Shown here: positions 32,466-41,805 of the stretch, piece after piece
Layout: every line of letters starts with the position of its first letter
Numbering within the stretch: position 1 is the first letter of the stretch
Source: Novosphingobium sp. FSW06-99
GTDB taxonomy: Bacteria > Pseudomonadota > Alphaproteobacteria > Sphingomonadales > Sphingomonadaceae
Assembly (NCBI RefSeq): GCF_001519065.1
Contig: NZ_KQ954256.1
Span: 1-64,000, forward strand
DNA length: 64,000 nt
Direction of reading: 5' to 3'
The notes under the pieces: model-generated
Told to the model about the DNA's origin: nothing
What the model saw: only the letters and a program-made list of their open reading frames with translations
Databases searched by the model: none
Made by a program: the position numbers and the translations under genes

Positions 32466-33662
32466 CTATTTCGCCTGATTGATGATGCCGATCCCGGCAT
32501 AGGCCAGGTTCGCCACGGTCTGGGCAAATTTCTGCAGATCGGCGCCCGGGGCGTTCGACACATAGATCACGTCGTGGTCGCGGATGCGAAAGCCCTGCGC
32601 CACAAAGAACGCCGCCGGATCGCTCAGGTCGAGCCGATAGATCACCGGTACGCGCCCATCGGCAAGCGCCCTGGCGCCCGCCGCCACCGCGGGATCGAGC
32701 GCCGCCGGGCGTTCCAGCCGGAACAGGAATATCCCGCGCATGTCGGCGCGGGCATCGGCCAGCCCGCCGGCCCGGCCCAGCGCCTGCGCCAGCGTCAGGC
32801 CGGTCGCTTCGAACGGCACTTCGGCATTGTTGCCCGTCGCCCCCAGCACGGTGAACGTCCATGGCTGAAACAGCGCGGTCACCACATCGTCGGACGCCAG
32901 CCGGATATTCTGCGCCGGATCGCGGATCACCGCATCGAGCGGCATCGTCGCCACTTTGGTGCCGCGCGTGATCTGCAAAACCGTCTTGGTCACCGGCTGT
33001 TTGGTGCCCCCGGCATAGGCCAGCGCATCAAGCACGCGTTCGCCGTGCGGGGTGATATTGAACCGCCCGGCGCCGCTGACATCGCCCAGCACCGACACGT
33101 TCTTCAGGGCATTGTGTGTCATCCGCACGATCACCTGGGGATGGTTGGCCTTGCCGTGCAACCGCTCGGTCACTTCGCGTTCGACATCGCGCGGAGTGCG
33201 CCCGGCCACCACCAGGCTGCCGACAAACGGCACGAACACGCGCCCGGTCTCGTCGACCATCTGTTCGGGCAGGCCTGCACTGCGTGCCGCCTGCACGCCG
33301 GAATTGACCGAGCCAAGCGGGCTGATCGTGCCAAACAGCGCGGCGGGCGGCGCCTCCCAGATCGCAATGTCGATGCTGTCGCCATTGCCGATCACCGTGC
33401 CGACCGGGGCGATATCGCCAAATGCTTCGGCAAAGCTCTGCGTGCGGTCCACCTCGAACACGTGGCGGGCCGCCGTGCTGGTCAGTTCGACCACGGTGAT
33501 CGGGCTGCCCTGCAGTGGCGCGCCCGCCGCGCGGGTGACCGCTTTCTGGTATGGCCCCGACCGGCCGAATTCGCCACAACCCGCCAGCATGATCGACACT
33601 GCCAGCGCCGCCACGGCGCCGATGCGGATCATGCCCGCGCAAGGCCTGTCTGCGGTGTTCAT
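32466..33662 (-). CDS. Capsule polysaccharide export outer-membrane protein (KpsD/Wza family)
   Basis: A 398-residue lipoprotein predicted to form the outer-membrane channel for capsule export. Signal peptide with lipobox IMLAGC, then a polysaccharide export domain (GDSIDIAIWEAP, VPFVGSLVVAGRTPRDVEREVTERL) and SLBB-type segments (VSVLGDVSGAGRFNITPHGERVLDALAYAGG; FTVLGATGNNAEVPF). It is transcribed divergently from kpsE with a 294-bp intergenic region that should hold both promoters. The start at 33662 gives the best signal peptide. Named functionally as the BexD/CtrA/KpsD partner. Confidence 0.9.
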   Translation of the reverse strand: MNTADRPCAGMIRIGAVAALAVSIMLAGCGEFGRSGPYQKAVTRAAGAPLQGSPITVVELTSTAARHVFEVDRTQSFAEAFGDIAPVGTVIGNGDSIDIAIWEAPPAALFGTISPLGSVNSGVQAARSAGLPEQMVDETGRVFVPFVGSLVVAGRTPRDVEREVTERLHGKANHPQVIVRMTHNALKNVSVLGDVSGAGRFNITPHGERVLDALAYAGGTKQPVTKTVLQITRGTKVATMPLDAVIRDPAQNIRLASDDVVTALFQPWTFTVLGATGNNAEVPFEATGLTLAQALGRAGGLADARADMRGIFLFRLERPAALDPAVAAGARALADGRVPVIYRLDLSDPAAFFVAQGFRIRDHDVIYVSNAPGADLQKFAQTVANLAYAGIGIINQAK

Positions 33663-33956
33663 ATGTCTGCCCAACCTGCCGATGGATATCCTGGCGCCGA
33701 TCCACGCCGGGGTCCGCCATAGCGGTTTGTCGGCGACCACCGGCAAACCTATCGATCCGTTACGGCTGCGTTACGCACGATCGGCAGCGGCATGGCCACG
33801 GCGGATCGCCGTGCGCGGCGCTGTCAAAAAACCCATTCTGGCGACGAATGGACAGATGCCGCCGAAACGGCGCGGGTCCAGATGCAACACGTGTTTGGCC
33901 TGAGGGCGAGCACGGGTATGTCGCCACGCAGACCGGCCACACAGACGGATTTTGCC

Positions 33957-35084
33957 ATGAATGCACCCCCTGCCGATTTGCCCGCCCATGCCCGCGCGTG
34001 GTGGCTGCGGCCGCTGTTCCTGATCTGCGTGGTGCTGCCCACACTGGTGGCGATCGTCTATTTCGGCGTGCTGGCGTCCGATATCTACATCTCGGAATCG
34101 CGCTTCATCGTGCGCAGCCAGGATAAATCGACACCGACCGCGCTCGGCCTGTTGCTCAACAACGCCGCGCTCAACCACGGCACGCCCGAAAGCGCGGCGG
34201 CGCAAAGCTATCTGCTGTCGCGCGATGCACTGGCCGCGCTCAACCGCGACCGGGCCTATGCCCGCGCCTATGACCGCCCGGGCATTGCATGGCTCGACCG
34301 GTTCGATCCGCTGGGCCTGACCGGCAGTTTCGAGGATCTCTACAAGTATTACCTGTCGCACGTGCAAGTCGAAACCGACAGCACGGCGGGGATCTCAGAG
34401 CTGACCGTGCGGGCCTATACCGCCGCCGATGCCCGGGCAATCAACGAACATCTGCTGCGCCTGGCCGAAACGACGGTCAACGCCATGAGCGAACGCGCAC
34501 GCCGCGACCTGATCGCCAGTTCGGCACACGAAGCGTTCGATGCCAAGGCCGCCGCGCGCGCCGCCGGCAGCGCGCTGGCGCGCTATCGCAACACTGCCGG
34601 TGTGGTCGATCCCGAAAAGCAGGCGCCGATCCAGTATGAACTCGTCTCGAAATTGCAGGACGAACTGATCGAGGCACGCAGCGACCGGCGCCAGTTGGCC
34701 GCAGTTGCCCCGCAAAGCGACCAGATCCCCGCGCTCGATGCGCGCATTCATGAAATCGAGACGCGTATCGCCGAACAATCGGGCCTGGCCGCGGGCAACA
34801 AGCGCAAATCGCTGGCGGCGGCAGGCGAGGAATACGAACGCCTGTCGCTCGAAGCCGATTTCGCCACCAAACGCCTTGGTGCCGCGCTGGCCTCGCTGGA
34901 AACCGCCGAAAACGAGGCGCAGCACCAGTCGAGCTATGTCGAACGCGTGGTCGAACCCAACTTGCCCGACAAAGCGACCGAGCCGCGCCGCCTGCGCGGC
35001 ATCCTGACCACATTGGTGTTCAGTCTGGTGGTCTGGGGGGTGGCGACGATGCTGCTGGCCGGGGTCAGGGAACACCGGTCATGA
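33957..35084 (+). CDS. kpsE: Capsule export inner-membrane protein KpsE-like
   Basis: The periplasm-spanning polysaccharide co-polymerase subunit of ABC-dependent capsule export. The 375-residue protein has an N-terminal membrane span (about residues 17-37), IYISESRFIVRSQDKST, a long helical/coiled-coil periplasmic body (about 180-320) and a second C-terminal span (about 345-368). The motif YVERVVEPNLPDKATEPRRLRG near the C terminus is the PCP-2 proline-rich segment. The ATG at 33957 is used because the frame upstream has no coding character. Overlaps kpsM (ATGA). Confidence 0.92.
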   Translation: MNAPPADLPAHARAWWLRPLFLICVVLPTLVAIVYFGVLASDIYISESRFIVRSQDKSTPTALGLLLNNAALNHGTPESAAAQSYLLSRDALAALNRDRAYARAYDRPGIAWLDRFDPLGLTGSFEDLYKYYLSHVQVETDSTAGISELTVRAYTAADARAINEHLLRLAETTVNAMSERARRDLIASSAHEAFDAKAAARAAGSALARYRNTAGVVDPEKQAPIQYELVSKLQDELIEARSDRRQLAAVAPQSDQIPALDARIHEIETRIAEQSGLAAGNKRKSLAAAGEEYERLSLEADFATKRLGAALASLETAENEAQHQSSYVERVVEPNLPDKATEPRRLRGILTTLVFSLVVWGVATMLLAGVREHRS

Positions 35085-35893
35085 CCGGCCTGCCGCACCC
35101 GCGCCGGGTGAACCCCTCGCTGGCGGATGGCTTTGCCGTGCAACGCCGGGTCATCGGCGCACTGCTGATGCGCGAGATCCTCACCCGCTATGGCCGCCAC
35201 AACATCGGTTTTCTGTGGCTGTTTGTCGAACCGATGCTGTTCACGCTGGGGGTAACCGCATTGTGGTCGCTGACCCGCGAATCGCACAGCAATGCGATCC
35301 CGATCACCGCCTTTGCGCTGACCGGCTATTCGACCGTGCTGCTGTGGCGCAATATGCCGGGCCGGTGCATCTCGGCGATCGAGCCCAACCGGTCGCTGCT
35401 CTATCACCGCAATGTCCGCCTGCTGGATATCTATCTGAGCCGCCTTCTGCTCGAATTCGGCGGGGCGAGTATTTCGTTCATGATCCTGACGCTGCTGTTC
35501 ATGAATTTGGGCATGATCGATCCACCCGAAGACCTGCTGAAGGTCATCTTCGGCTGGGTGACGCTGGGCCTGTTCGGGACGGCGCTGGCGCTGACGATGG
35601 GCACCCTGGCGATCAACAACGAGATCGTCGAGAAACTGTGGCACCCGATTTCCTATCTGACATTTCCGCTGTCGGGCGCGGCCTACATGGTCGATGCCCT
35701 GCCCAAGAGCGTGCAGCCGCTGGCGCTGTACCTGCCGATGGTCAATTGCGTCGAGATCATCCGCGACGGCTATTTCGGAAAGCACGCCAATCCGCATTAC
35801 GACATCGGCTATGTTGCAGCGGTAACGGTGGTGATGATGTTGTTTGCCCTGATCACTCTGTCGATCAAGGGCCGCCTGGTCGCGGTCGACTGA
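35081..35893 (+). CDS. kpsM: Capsule ABC transporter permease KpsM
   Basis: The membrane subunit that exports the finished, lipid-linked capsule chain across the inner membrane. The 270-residue ABC-2 permease has six hydrophobic segments, with GALLMREILTRYGRHNIGFLWLFVEPML at the N terminus typical of KpsM/BexB. ATGA overlap with kpsE and a 6-bp gap to kpsT show a tight operon. Confidence 0.94.
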   Translation: MTGLPHPRRVNPSLADGFAVQRRVIGALLMREILTRYGRHNIGFLWLFVEPMLFTLGVTALWSLTRESHSNAIPITAFALTGYSTVLLWRNMPGRCISAIEPNRSLLYHRNVRLLDIYLSRLLLEFGGASISFMILTLLFMNLGMIDPPEDLLKVIFGWVTLGLFGTALALTMGTLAINNEIVEKLWHPISYLTFPLSGAAYMVDALPKSVQPLALYLPMVNCVEIIRDGYFGKHANPHYDIGYVAAVTVVMMLFALITLSIKGRLVAVD

Positions 35894-35899
35894 ACGGCC

Positions 35900-36613
35900 A
35901 TGGCGCAACCTGTCCGCGCGATCCGGGCCATCCGCCTGTGCAAATCCTATCCCACCCGGACCGGCCCGCGCCAGATCCTGTGCGATGTCGATTTCGAACT
36001 GCAGTTCGGCCAGAAACTCGGCATCCTTGGCCGCAACGGGGCAGGAAAATCATCGCTGATCCGGCTGATCAGCGAAGCCGAAGAACCCACTTCGGGCAGA
36101 ATCGATCGCACGATGTCTGTATCCTGGCCGCTGGCATTCGGCGGTGCGTTCCAGTCATCGCTGACCGGGCGCGACAATGTCCGCTTTATCAGCCGGATCT
36201 ACAATTCGGATTACAGAAAAAACGTCGAAGCGGTCGAGGATTTTGCCGAGCTGGGCACTTATCTCGATGAACCGGTCAAAGTCTATTCGTCGGGTATGCG
36301 GGCCAGACTGGCGTTCGCGCTGTCGATGATCATCGAATTTGACTGCTTTTTGATCGACGAGGCCGCGTCGGTCGGCGATTCCCGCTTTACCCGAAAGTGC
36401 GAATATGAACTTTTCCAGAAACGCCACGACCGATCGATGATCATCGTCTCGCACGACGTCGGCTATGTGCGCGATCACTGCACCGTCTTCGGGGTTCTCG
36501 ACAGCGGTCGTTTCACGCTGTTTTCGACATTTGCCGAGGCGCAGGACAGCTTTGAAAACACGATGACCTGGACCCCGCCCGAAACCGCCGCAGATCCTGC
36601 TGCCGGGGTGTGA
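35900..36613 (+). CDS. kpsT: Capsule ABC transporter ATP-binding protein KpsT
   Basis: Energises KpsM. The 237-residue ATPase carries Walker [10 protein letters not shown] (residues 44-52), the signature [11 protein letters not shown], Walker [12 protein letters not shown] and the switch His in [10 protein letters not shown]. The SSGMRAR signature and short length are typical of the polysaccharide exporter subgroup. It completes the kpsE-kpsM-kpsT operon; the next gene starts about 115 bp downstream if its ATG is correct. Confidence 0.95.
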   Translation: MAQPVRAIRAIRLCKSYPTRTGPRQILCDVDFELQFGQKLGILGRNGAGKSSLIRLISEAEEPTSGRIDRTMSVSWPLAFGGAFQSSLTGRDNVRFISRIYNSDYRKNVEAVEDFAELGTYLDEPVKVYSSGMRARLAFALSMIIEFDCFLIDEAASVGDSRFTRKCEYELFQKRHDRSMIIVSHDVGYVRDHCTVFGVLDSGRFTLFSTFAEAQDSFENTMTWTPPETAADPAAGV

Positions 36614-36726
36614 CATTCGCCTCTGATATGGATTTACCCTTGGTTGTGCTGGCGCAAGGCCCGCGTCAGACCAATTCAGGTCGCGAAGGCGCGACGGGCC
36701 GAGGCGCCCCTGGGATGGAGCTGACG

Positions 36727-38397
36727 ATGCGAGTTTTGACCCCCATTCTGATCAAGATGGCCGACGCCGCGAGGGACAAACGCGATTGGGTTCAGGCCGA
36801 AGCCTTGTATCGCCGCATCTTGCGCCAGTCGCCCGAACGCAGTGGCGTGTGGGTGCAACTGGGCCATACGCTGAAGGAACAGGGCGACCTGAACGGCGCG
36901 CTGGCAGCCTATGACCAGGCGTTGGCGCTGGCGCCCGACAAGGCCGATACCCACCACCAGATCGGCCGGGTGCTGTCTGCGCTGGGTCGGCTGGACGAAG
37001 CCACCGTGGCCTATCAGCGCGCGGTCGAACTGGCGCCAGCGCTGGGCGATGCCGCGCAGGAACTGGCCGGTCTGTGGCTGGCCAAGCTGAACCTGGCCGA
37101 CAATGCCCGCGATCGCCGTCAATGGGCGCGCGCGGCAGACCTCTATCGCGAAGTGCTCGATCATGATCCGGGCTTGAGCGCGATCTGGGTGCAGATGGGC
37201 CATTGCCACAAGGAACTGGGCAATATCACCCTCGCTCTGGAGGCCTATCGCCAGTCCGAGGCGATCGCCCCCGACATTGCCGACACGCTGCATCAGGTGG
37301 CGCGCGCGCTCTGGCTGACTGGCCAGGTCGACGAGGCGATCGCCAAATACGAACAGGCCCTGGCGCGCGAGCCCGGCTTGAGCGATGCCGCGCGCGAACT
37401 CGAAGCGCTGCGCAACGCCGCAAACGATGCCCGGTCCCCGGTGGCGGCAGAGGTGATCGCCAATGTACCGGCCGATCGGCCCGCCGGCCTTCCGACGCAT
37501 CTGCGTTATGTCATCCTTGGCACGACCGGGCTGTGCAACGCATCGTGCATCCATTGCCCCACCGGCAAGACCGAAACCAGCCATGTTCCGCGCGTGCCGA
37601 TGACGATGGAGCTGTTCCGCAGGATTGTCGATCAGATCGCCGATCTGCGCCTGCCGATCACCGATCAGGTCTCGTTCGGATTGTTTGGCGACGCGCTGAT
37701 TGATCCATTTGTGGTGGAACGCGCGCGCTACATGATGGATCGGCTGCCTTATGCCAAGATTTCGATCAACACCAACGGCGCCGCGTTCAATGCCGCCAAG
37801 CATGGCGAACTCGAACGCTATGCGGCGACGATCGCGTTGCATTGCGAATCGCTGACGCCCGAAACCTATAATTATCTGATGCAGCCGCTCCGGGCCGAGC
37901 GGGTCCACCCAAAATACGAACCGATCCTGAAGGCCTTCCCCGGCAAAGTCGTCGTCAGCGTTCCGGTCAGTCGCCGCAATGTCGAGGAATTGTCGGCGAT
38001 GCGTAACTGGTTTCTGGAACGCGGTGCGCGCGATGTGGTGTTCGACCCACTTAGTAGCCGCTGCGTCGAAGATCGCACGCTGTTCAATTCGCTGGCGCTC
38101 AAGCCCAAGCCGATCCGCTGCTCGGCGGAAATGGTCGAAGACCTGATTGTCGATTGCGACGGGCAGATCCTGATCTGCTGTCAGGATTTCAAGCGGGTGG
38201 AAGGCATCGGCAGCCTGCGCGACGAAAGCCTGGCCGATGCGCTGACCGGGGTGCACCGCGCGCGCATTCGCAAAGTGCTGGAAGAAGGGCGGCACGAAAC
38301 GGTCACCACGTGCAGCCGCTGTTTCGGCGACCACCGCGTCGATCTCGACAAAGTGATCGCCGAAGTGGTCAACGGCAAGGCCAAAGTGCCCGCCTAG
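36727..38397 (+). CDS. TPR-radical SAM-SPASM fusion protein
   Basis: A 556-residue protein with N-terminal TPR repeats (about residues 10-230) fused to a radical SAM domain and a C-terminal SPASM-like region. The SAM cluster motif is CNASCIHC (Cys270, 274, 277). Auxiliary cluster ligands lie in CSAEMVEDLIVDCDGQILICC and TTCSRCFGDH. The TPR part consists of two similar halves of about 110 residues. The start ATG at 36727 has GGAG six bases upstream; a GTG at 36610 overlapping kpsT is the alternative. It follows the export operon and precedes a glycosyltransferase and a sulfotransferase, so it may modify the capsule or its assembly protein. Substrate is unknown; the TPRs suggest protein contact. 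Confidence 0.85.
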   Translation: MRVLTPILIKMADAARDKRDWVQAEALYRRILRQSPERSGVWVQLGHTLKEQGDLNGALAAYDQALALAPDKADTHHQIGRVLSALGRLDEATVAYQRAVELAPALGDAAQELAGLWLAKLNLADNARDRRQWARAADLYREVLDHDPGLSAIWVQMGHCHKELGNITLALEAYRQSEAIAPDIADTLHQVARALWLTGQVDEAIAKYEQALAREPGLSDAARELEALRNAANDARSPVAAEVIANVPADRPAGLPTHLRYVILGTTGLCNASCIHCPTGKTETSHVPRVPMTMELFRRIVDQIADLRLPITDQVSFGLFGDALIDPFVVERARYMMDRLPYAKISINTNGAAFNAAKHGELERYAATIALHCESLTPETYNYLMQPLRAERVHPKYEPILKAFPGKVVVSVPVSRRNVEELSAMRNWFLERGARDVVFDPLSSRCVEDRTLFNSLALKPKPIRCSAEMVEDLIVDCDGQILICCQDFKRVEGIGSLRDESLADALTGVHRARIRKVLEEGRHETVTTCSRCFGDHRVDLDKVIAEVVNGKAKVPA

Positions 38398-38515
38398 CGC
38401 CTCGCCAGGGGCGCAACCACACGCGATCCCCGGGGCAAAGTCCCGCATTCAGGCGCGCGCCGACGGCGCGGCCCAAAGAGGTATTGTTCATGGTCGTGCA
38501 CGTGGCGGGTCTGAC

Positions 38516-39829
38516 ATGACCCGCGTCCTGATCGACGGGCGCAATCTCGGGCTGGAAAAGGGCACCGGGGTAGCCACTTATGCCCGCAACCTGTCGCACG
38601 AATTGCATGCGATGGGGCATGGGGTGGAAGTGCTCTATGGCTATGGCGCGCCGCGTTCGCGCAACAAGCTGATGCGCGAAATCGCCTTTTTTGACAGCAA
38701 CCACGGCGATCGCGATCGCATCGCCGCGATGATCGAGGCCGTGCGCGGCCGATTGCTGGGCCCCTTGGGCAAATATGCCTATGATGTGCCGATCAGCGGG
38801 CGCGTGGTGTCACGCACGTTCAGCGCGCGGCTGCCCTATTACGACCGCATCGTCAATTCGCCCAATGTGTTCACCCGCAGCCAGGCGACATTCGGCGCGT
38901 GGAAGATGTTTTCGCGGCTGACCATGGATAATCCGCCCGATATCGCACACTGGACCTATCCGCTGCCGATCCGGCTGAAGGGCAAGGCCAATGTCTATAC
39001 CATGCACGACATGGTGCCGCTCAAGCTGCCCTATACCACACTCGACAACAAACGGTTCTATCTGCGGCTCATGAAGCGCATCGCGCGCGTGGCCGATCAT
39101 ATTGTCACCGTGTCGGAATGTTCGAAACGCGACATTGTCGAATTGATCGGCGTCGCCCCCGAACGGATCACCAACACGTATCAATCGGTCGATATCCCGG
39201 AAAAATTCCTCAGCAAACCCGATGACGAAGTCGCACGCGAAGTCGAAGGCGCGGTGGGCGTCGATTACAAGGGCTATTACCTGTTCTGGGGCTCGATCGA
39301 GCCCAAGAAGAACATCGGCCGGATGATCGAGGGCTATCTTGCCAGCAAAGTCGATGCCCCGCTGGTGATCGTGGGCGCGATGGCGTGGAAATCCGACGAG
39401 GAACTGCGCCTGCTCAACGAGGAAAATATCGTCTTCCGCCGCACCATCGAAAACGACGAATTCACCCGCAAACGCGTGATGATCCTGCCCTATGCGCCGT
39501 TTTCGCTGCTGGTCAGCCTGATCCGGGGGGCGCGTGCGACCCTGTTCCCGTCGATCTATGAAGGGTTTGGCCTGCCCGTGCTCGAGGCGATGCTGCTGGG
39601 CACGCCGGTGATCTGTTCCGACACCGCCAGCTTGCCCGAAGTGGCCGCCCAGGCCGCGCTGATGGTCGATCCCTATGACACCAGCGCGATCGCCCGTGCG
39701 GTGCGAAAGATGGATGCCGATGCCGATCTGCGCGCAGAGCTTGCCGCGCGCGGACGGGTGCAGGCGGCGAAGTTCAGCCGCGAGGCCTATCGCGACAAGC
39801 TCGCGTCGGTCTACGGCCGGCTGGTCTAG
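38516..39829 (+). CDS. GT4-family glycosyltransferase
   Basis: A 437-residue GT-B glycosyltransferase, likely assembling the capsule repeat. The N-terminal VLIDGRNLGLEKGTGVATYARNL is typical of the GT4 family, and the C-terminal donor-binding motif FPSIYEGFGLPVLEAMLLGTPVICS contains the EX7E-type acidic residue pattern. GSIEPKKNIGRMIEG is the linker between domains. No membrane span. The sugar donor is not predictable. Confidence 0.92.
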   Translation: MTRVLIDGRNLGLEKGTGVATYARNLSHELHAMGHGVEVLYGYGAPRSRNKLMREIAFFDSNHGDRDRIAAMIEAVRGRLLGPLGKYAYDVPISGRVVSRTFSARLPYYDRIVNSPNVFTRSQATFGAWKMFSRLTMDNPPDIAHWTYPLPIRLKGKANVYTMHDMVPLKLPYTTLDNKRFYLRLMKRIARVADHIVTVSECSKRDIVELIGVAPERITNTYQSVDIPEKFLSKPDDEVAREVEGAVGVDYKGYYLFWGSIEPKKNIGRMIEGYLASKVDAPLVIVGAMAWKSDEELRLLNEENIVFRRTIENDEFTRKRVMILPYAPFSLLVSLIRGARATLFPSIYEGFGLPVLEAMLLGTPVICSDTASLPEVAAQAALMVDPYDTSAIARAVRKMDADADLRAELAARGRVQAAKFSREAYRDKLASVYGRLV

Positions 39830-39840
39830 GGGCGATCGTC

Positions 39841-40653
39841 ATGACCGACATCCTGGACCGGTGCCTGTTCGTGATCGGGCGGCAAAGATCGGGCACGACC
39901 GTGCTGCGGGCGGCACTGGCCTCGCATCCGCGCGTTCACGATCTTGGCGAACTGCTGCACGAACAGAAGCCGGGCGGATTTTACGCCGAACTGGGGGCGC
40001 GTCTGGCCGAAACGGCCTCGGCCGGATTGCACGAACGCTGGTTCGATATCCTGGTGGCAACGATCCAACGCCTTGCCCCGCCAGAGGATGACAAAGTCCT
40101 GCTGGTCGACATCAAGTACAATGGCGCGCTCAATTTCGGTTCGCTGTTTGTCGGGCCGACCATGGTCAACACGCTGATCCACAAGCTTTCCCTGCACCGT
40201 GCCACGGTGATCCATGTCCTGCGCCGCAACAAGCTGTCGTTGCTGACATCGGTGGAAATGGCGCGCAAGACCGGCCAGTGGCGTTTGCAGCACGGTCAGG
40301 AGCGACACATCGCAACGATCGGGCTCGATCTGCGCAAGCTGCCCGCGCGCATCGCCGCCGAAGAGGCGCTGGACGCCTATTTCACCGCCCAACTGGCCGG
40401 GATCGGCGCGCGCATTCCGGTGGTCTACGAGGATATGTTCATGCCCGACGGCAGCTTTGCCAAAGGCTGTTTCATGCAAGTCGCGCAACGCTTCGCGATC
40501 GAACCCGCGTTCGACTTCGGCCCCCGCCTGGCCAAACAGAGCGCGCCACTGTCCACCGCAATTGCCAATTTCGCCGAGGTTTCCGCGCAGATCGACAGTC
40601 TGATCAAGGCCGGGTCGCTGTCGCCCGACTATCGGACCTACCTGCGGGCCTGA
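39841..40653 (+). CDS. PAPS-dependent sulfotransferase family protein
   Basis: A 270-residue cytoplasmic sulfotransferase-like protein. The 5'-phosphosulfate-binding loop GRQRSGTTVLRAAL lies at residues 13-26, and the 3'-phosphate-binding region is IHVLRRNKLSLLTSVEMARKTGQW. It starts 11 bp after the glycosyltransferase and is probably co-transcribed. Acting on the capsule glycan is inference from location; a PAPS-binding protein-modifying role cannot be excluded. Confidence 0.82.
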   Translation: MTDILDRCLFVIGRQRSGTTVLRAALASHPRVHDLGELLHEQKPGGFYAELGARLAETASAGLHERWFDILVATIQRLAPPEDDKVLLVDIKYNGALNFGSLFVGPTMVNTLIHKLSLHRATVIHVLRRNKLSLLTSVEMARKTGQWRLQHGQERHIATIGLDLRKLPARIAAEEALDAYFTAQLAGIGARIPVVYEDMFMPDGSFAKGCFMQVAQRFAIEPAFDFGPRLAKQSAPLSTAIANFAEVSAQIDSLIKAGSLSPDYRTYLRA

Positions 40654-40695
40654 CCCGCCCGCCCCGCCATTGCACTCGCCAGCCGGAGACATGCC

Positions 40696-41805
40696 ATGAT
40701 CGCGTTCACGTTTGCCCGCAGAAGTCTTGCGCTGATTGGTGCTGTTGCCGCGTTGATGGCTGTCCCGGCCCATGCCGATCAGGGCCAGATCACCCTGATC
40801 AAGGGGGCGTTGTTGCGCGATGGGCGTCCGTGGATTGTCAAAGGGGTCAAACTGACCAGTCGGCTGGTCCCGCCCAAAGTGATCGACCGCCCGCTGATCA
40901 ATCCGCACCTGCGCGAATCGCAGGCTCTGTGGTCATCCGCGCTGCCGCTGCGCATCCGCGCCTATGGCGCCGATACGGCCGTGATTTCGGTATCGCAGCC
41001 CGGTCTGGACCCGCAGCACCCGATCCATGACCCGCAATACCGCGACGAAGTGGTCTCGGCCATCAACGCATTGCGTCAGGCCGGGCTGACGGTGGTGATT
41101 TCGATGCAGTGGGAAAATGGTGCCGGTGCGCCCAAACAACCCGACTTGCCCGGCGACAGCACGCTGTCGGCCTGGCGCGCGCTGCTGCAGGCCCTGCCCG
41201 CCGACGACGCGGGGCTGGTGTTCGAAGTGTTGAACGAACCGATGCCGATCAAGACGTTCACACCTCAGATCCCGGCGGACTTATGGGCAAACTGGAAATC
41301 TGCGCACGAGACGGTGATCGCCGCGATCCGTGCCGCCGGGTTCCACCGGCAGGTGGTGGTGGTCGGAGGGCTCGACGGGGCGCACCGGCTCGATCAGGCG
41401 CCCGACGTGACCGATCCTGACCACAGGCTGGCCTATGGCATTCATCCCTATCTCAATGCGGGCAATCTGGAGTTTGACACGGCGGCGGGGTGGGACCGCT
41501 ATTTCGGCGATTTCTGCCAGCACCATGCCTGCATGATCACCGAATTCGGGCTGGCGCGCCGCCCCGGCGATGCCGGCACCGCGTGCAAGGGCGATGCCCC
41601 GCAAGTGTTCGCGCGCTTGCTTGCCTATGCCTGGACCCGGCGCATCGGCATGGTCGGCTGGGCCTATGACTATCCCTGGACGCTCAACCAGGGGCCCGAT
41701 TACACGACACCGACCAATTTCAAGACCTGGGCCGGGACGTGCGAGGCATCGACGATGCCCTATGGCATTGGCCAGATGCTGACCGACTGGTATCACAGCC
41801 ATTGA
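40696..41805 (+). CDS. Secreted GH5-family glycoside hydrolase
   Basis: A 369-residue (beta/alpha)8 hydrolase with a signal peptide (LALIGAVAALMAVPAHA). The general acid/base lies in FEVLNEPM (Glu181), the conserved His in GIHPY, and the nucleophile in ITEFG (Glu283). It resembles cellulase-type GH5, but the substrate could be the capsule itself. It ends with a TTGA/ATGA-style overlap into the Stf0 sulfotransferase, so it belongs to the locus. Periplasmic location is predicted. Confidence 0.9.
   Translation: MIAFTFARRSLALIGAVAALMAVPAHADQGQITLIKGALLRDGRPWIVKGVKLTSRLVPPKVIDRPLINPHLRESQALWSSALPLRIRAYGADTAVISVSQPGLDPQHPIHDPQYRDEVVSAINALRQAGLTVVISMQWENGAGAPKQPDLPGDSTLSAWRALLQALPADDAGLVFEVLNEPMPIKTFTPQIPADLWANWKSAHETVIAAIRAAGFHRQVVVVGGLDGAHRLDQAPDVTDPDHRLAYGIHPYLNAGNLEFDTAAGWDRYFGDFCQHHACMITEFGLARRPGDAGTACKGDAPQVFARLLAYAWTRRIGMVGWAYDYPWTLNQGPDYTTPTNFKTWAGTCEASTMPYGIGQMLTDWYHSH

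Noticed and set aside
30620..32563. A 647-codon minus-strand frame as one large regulator
   Set aside because: Only the last 234 codons carry HTH and WYL domains; the upstream part overlaps the GST gene and lacks coding features.
36676..38448. A 590-codon minus-strand frame over the radical SAM gene
   Set aside because: Antisense shadow without domains; the plus strand carries conserved Cys motifs and an SD-linked start.
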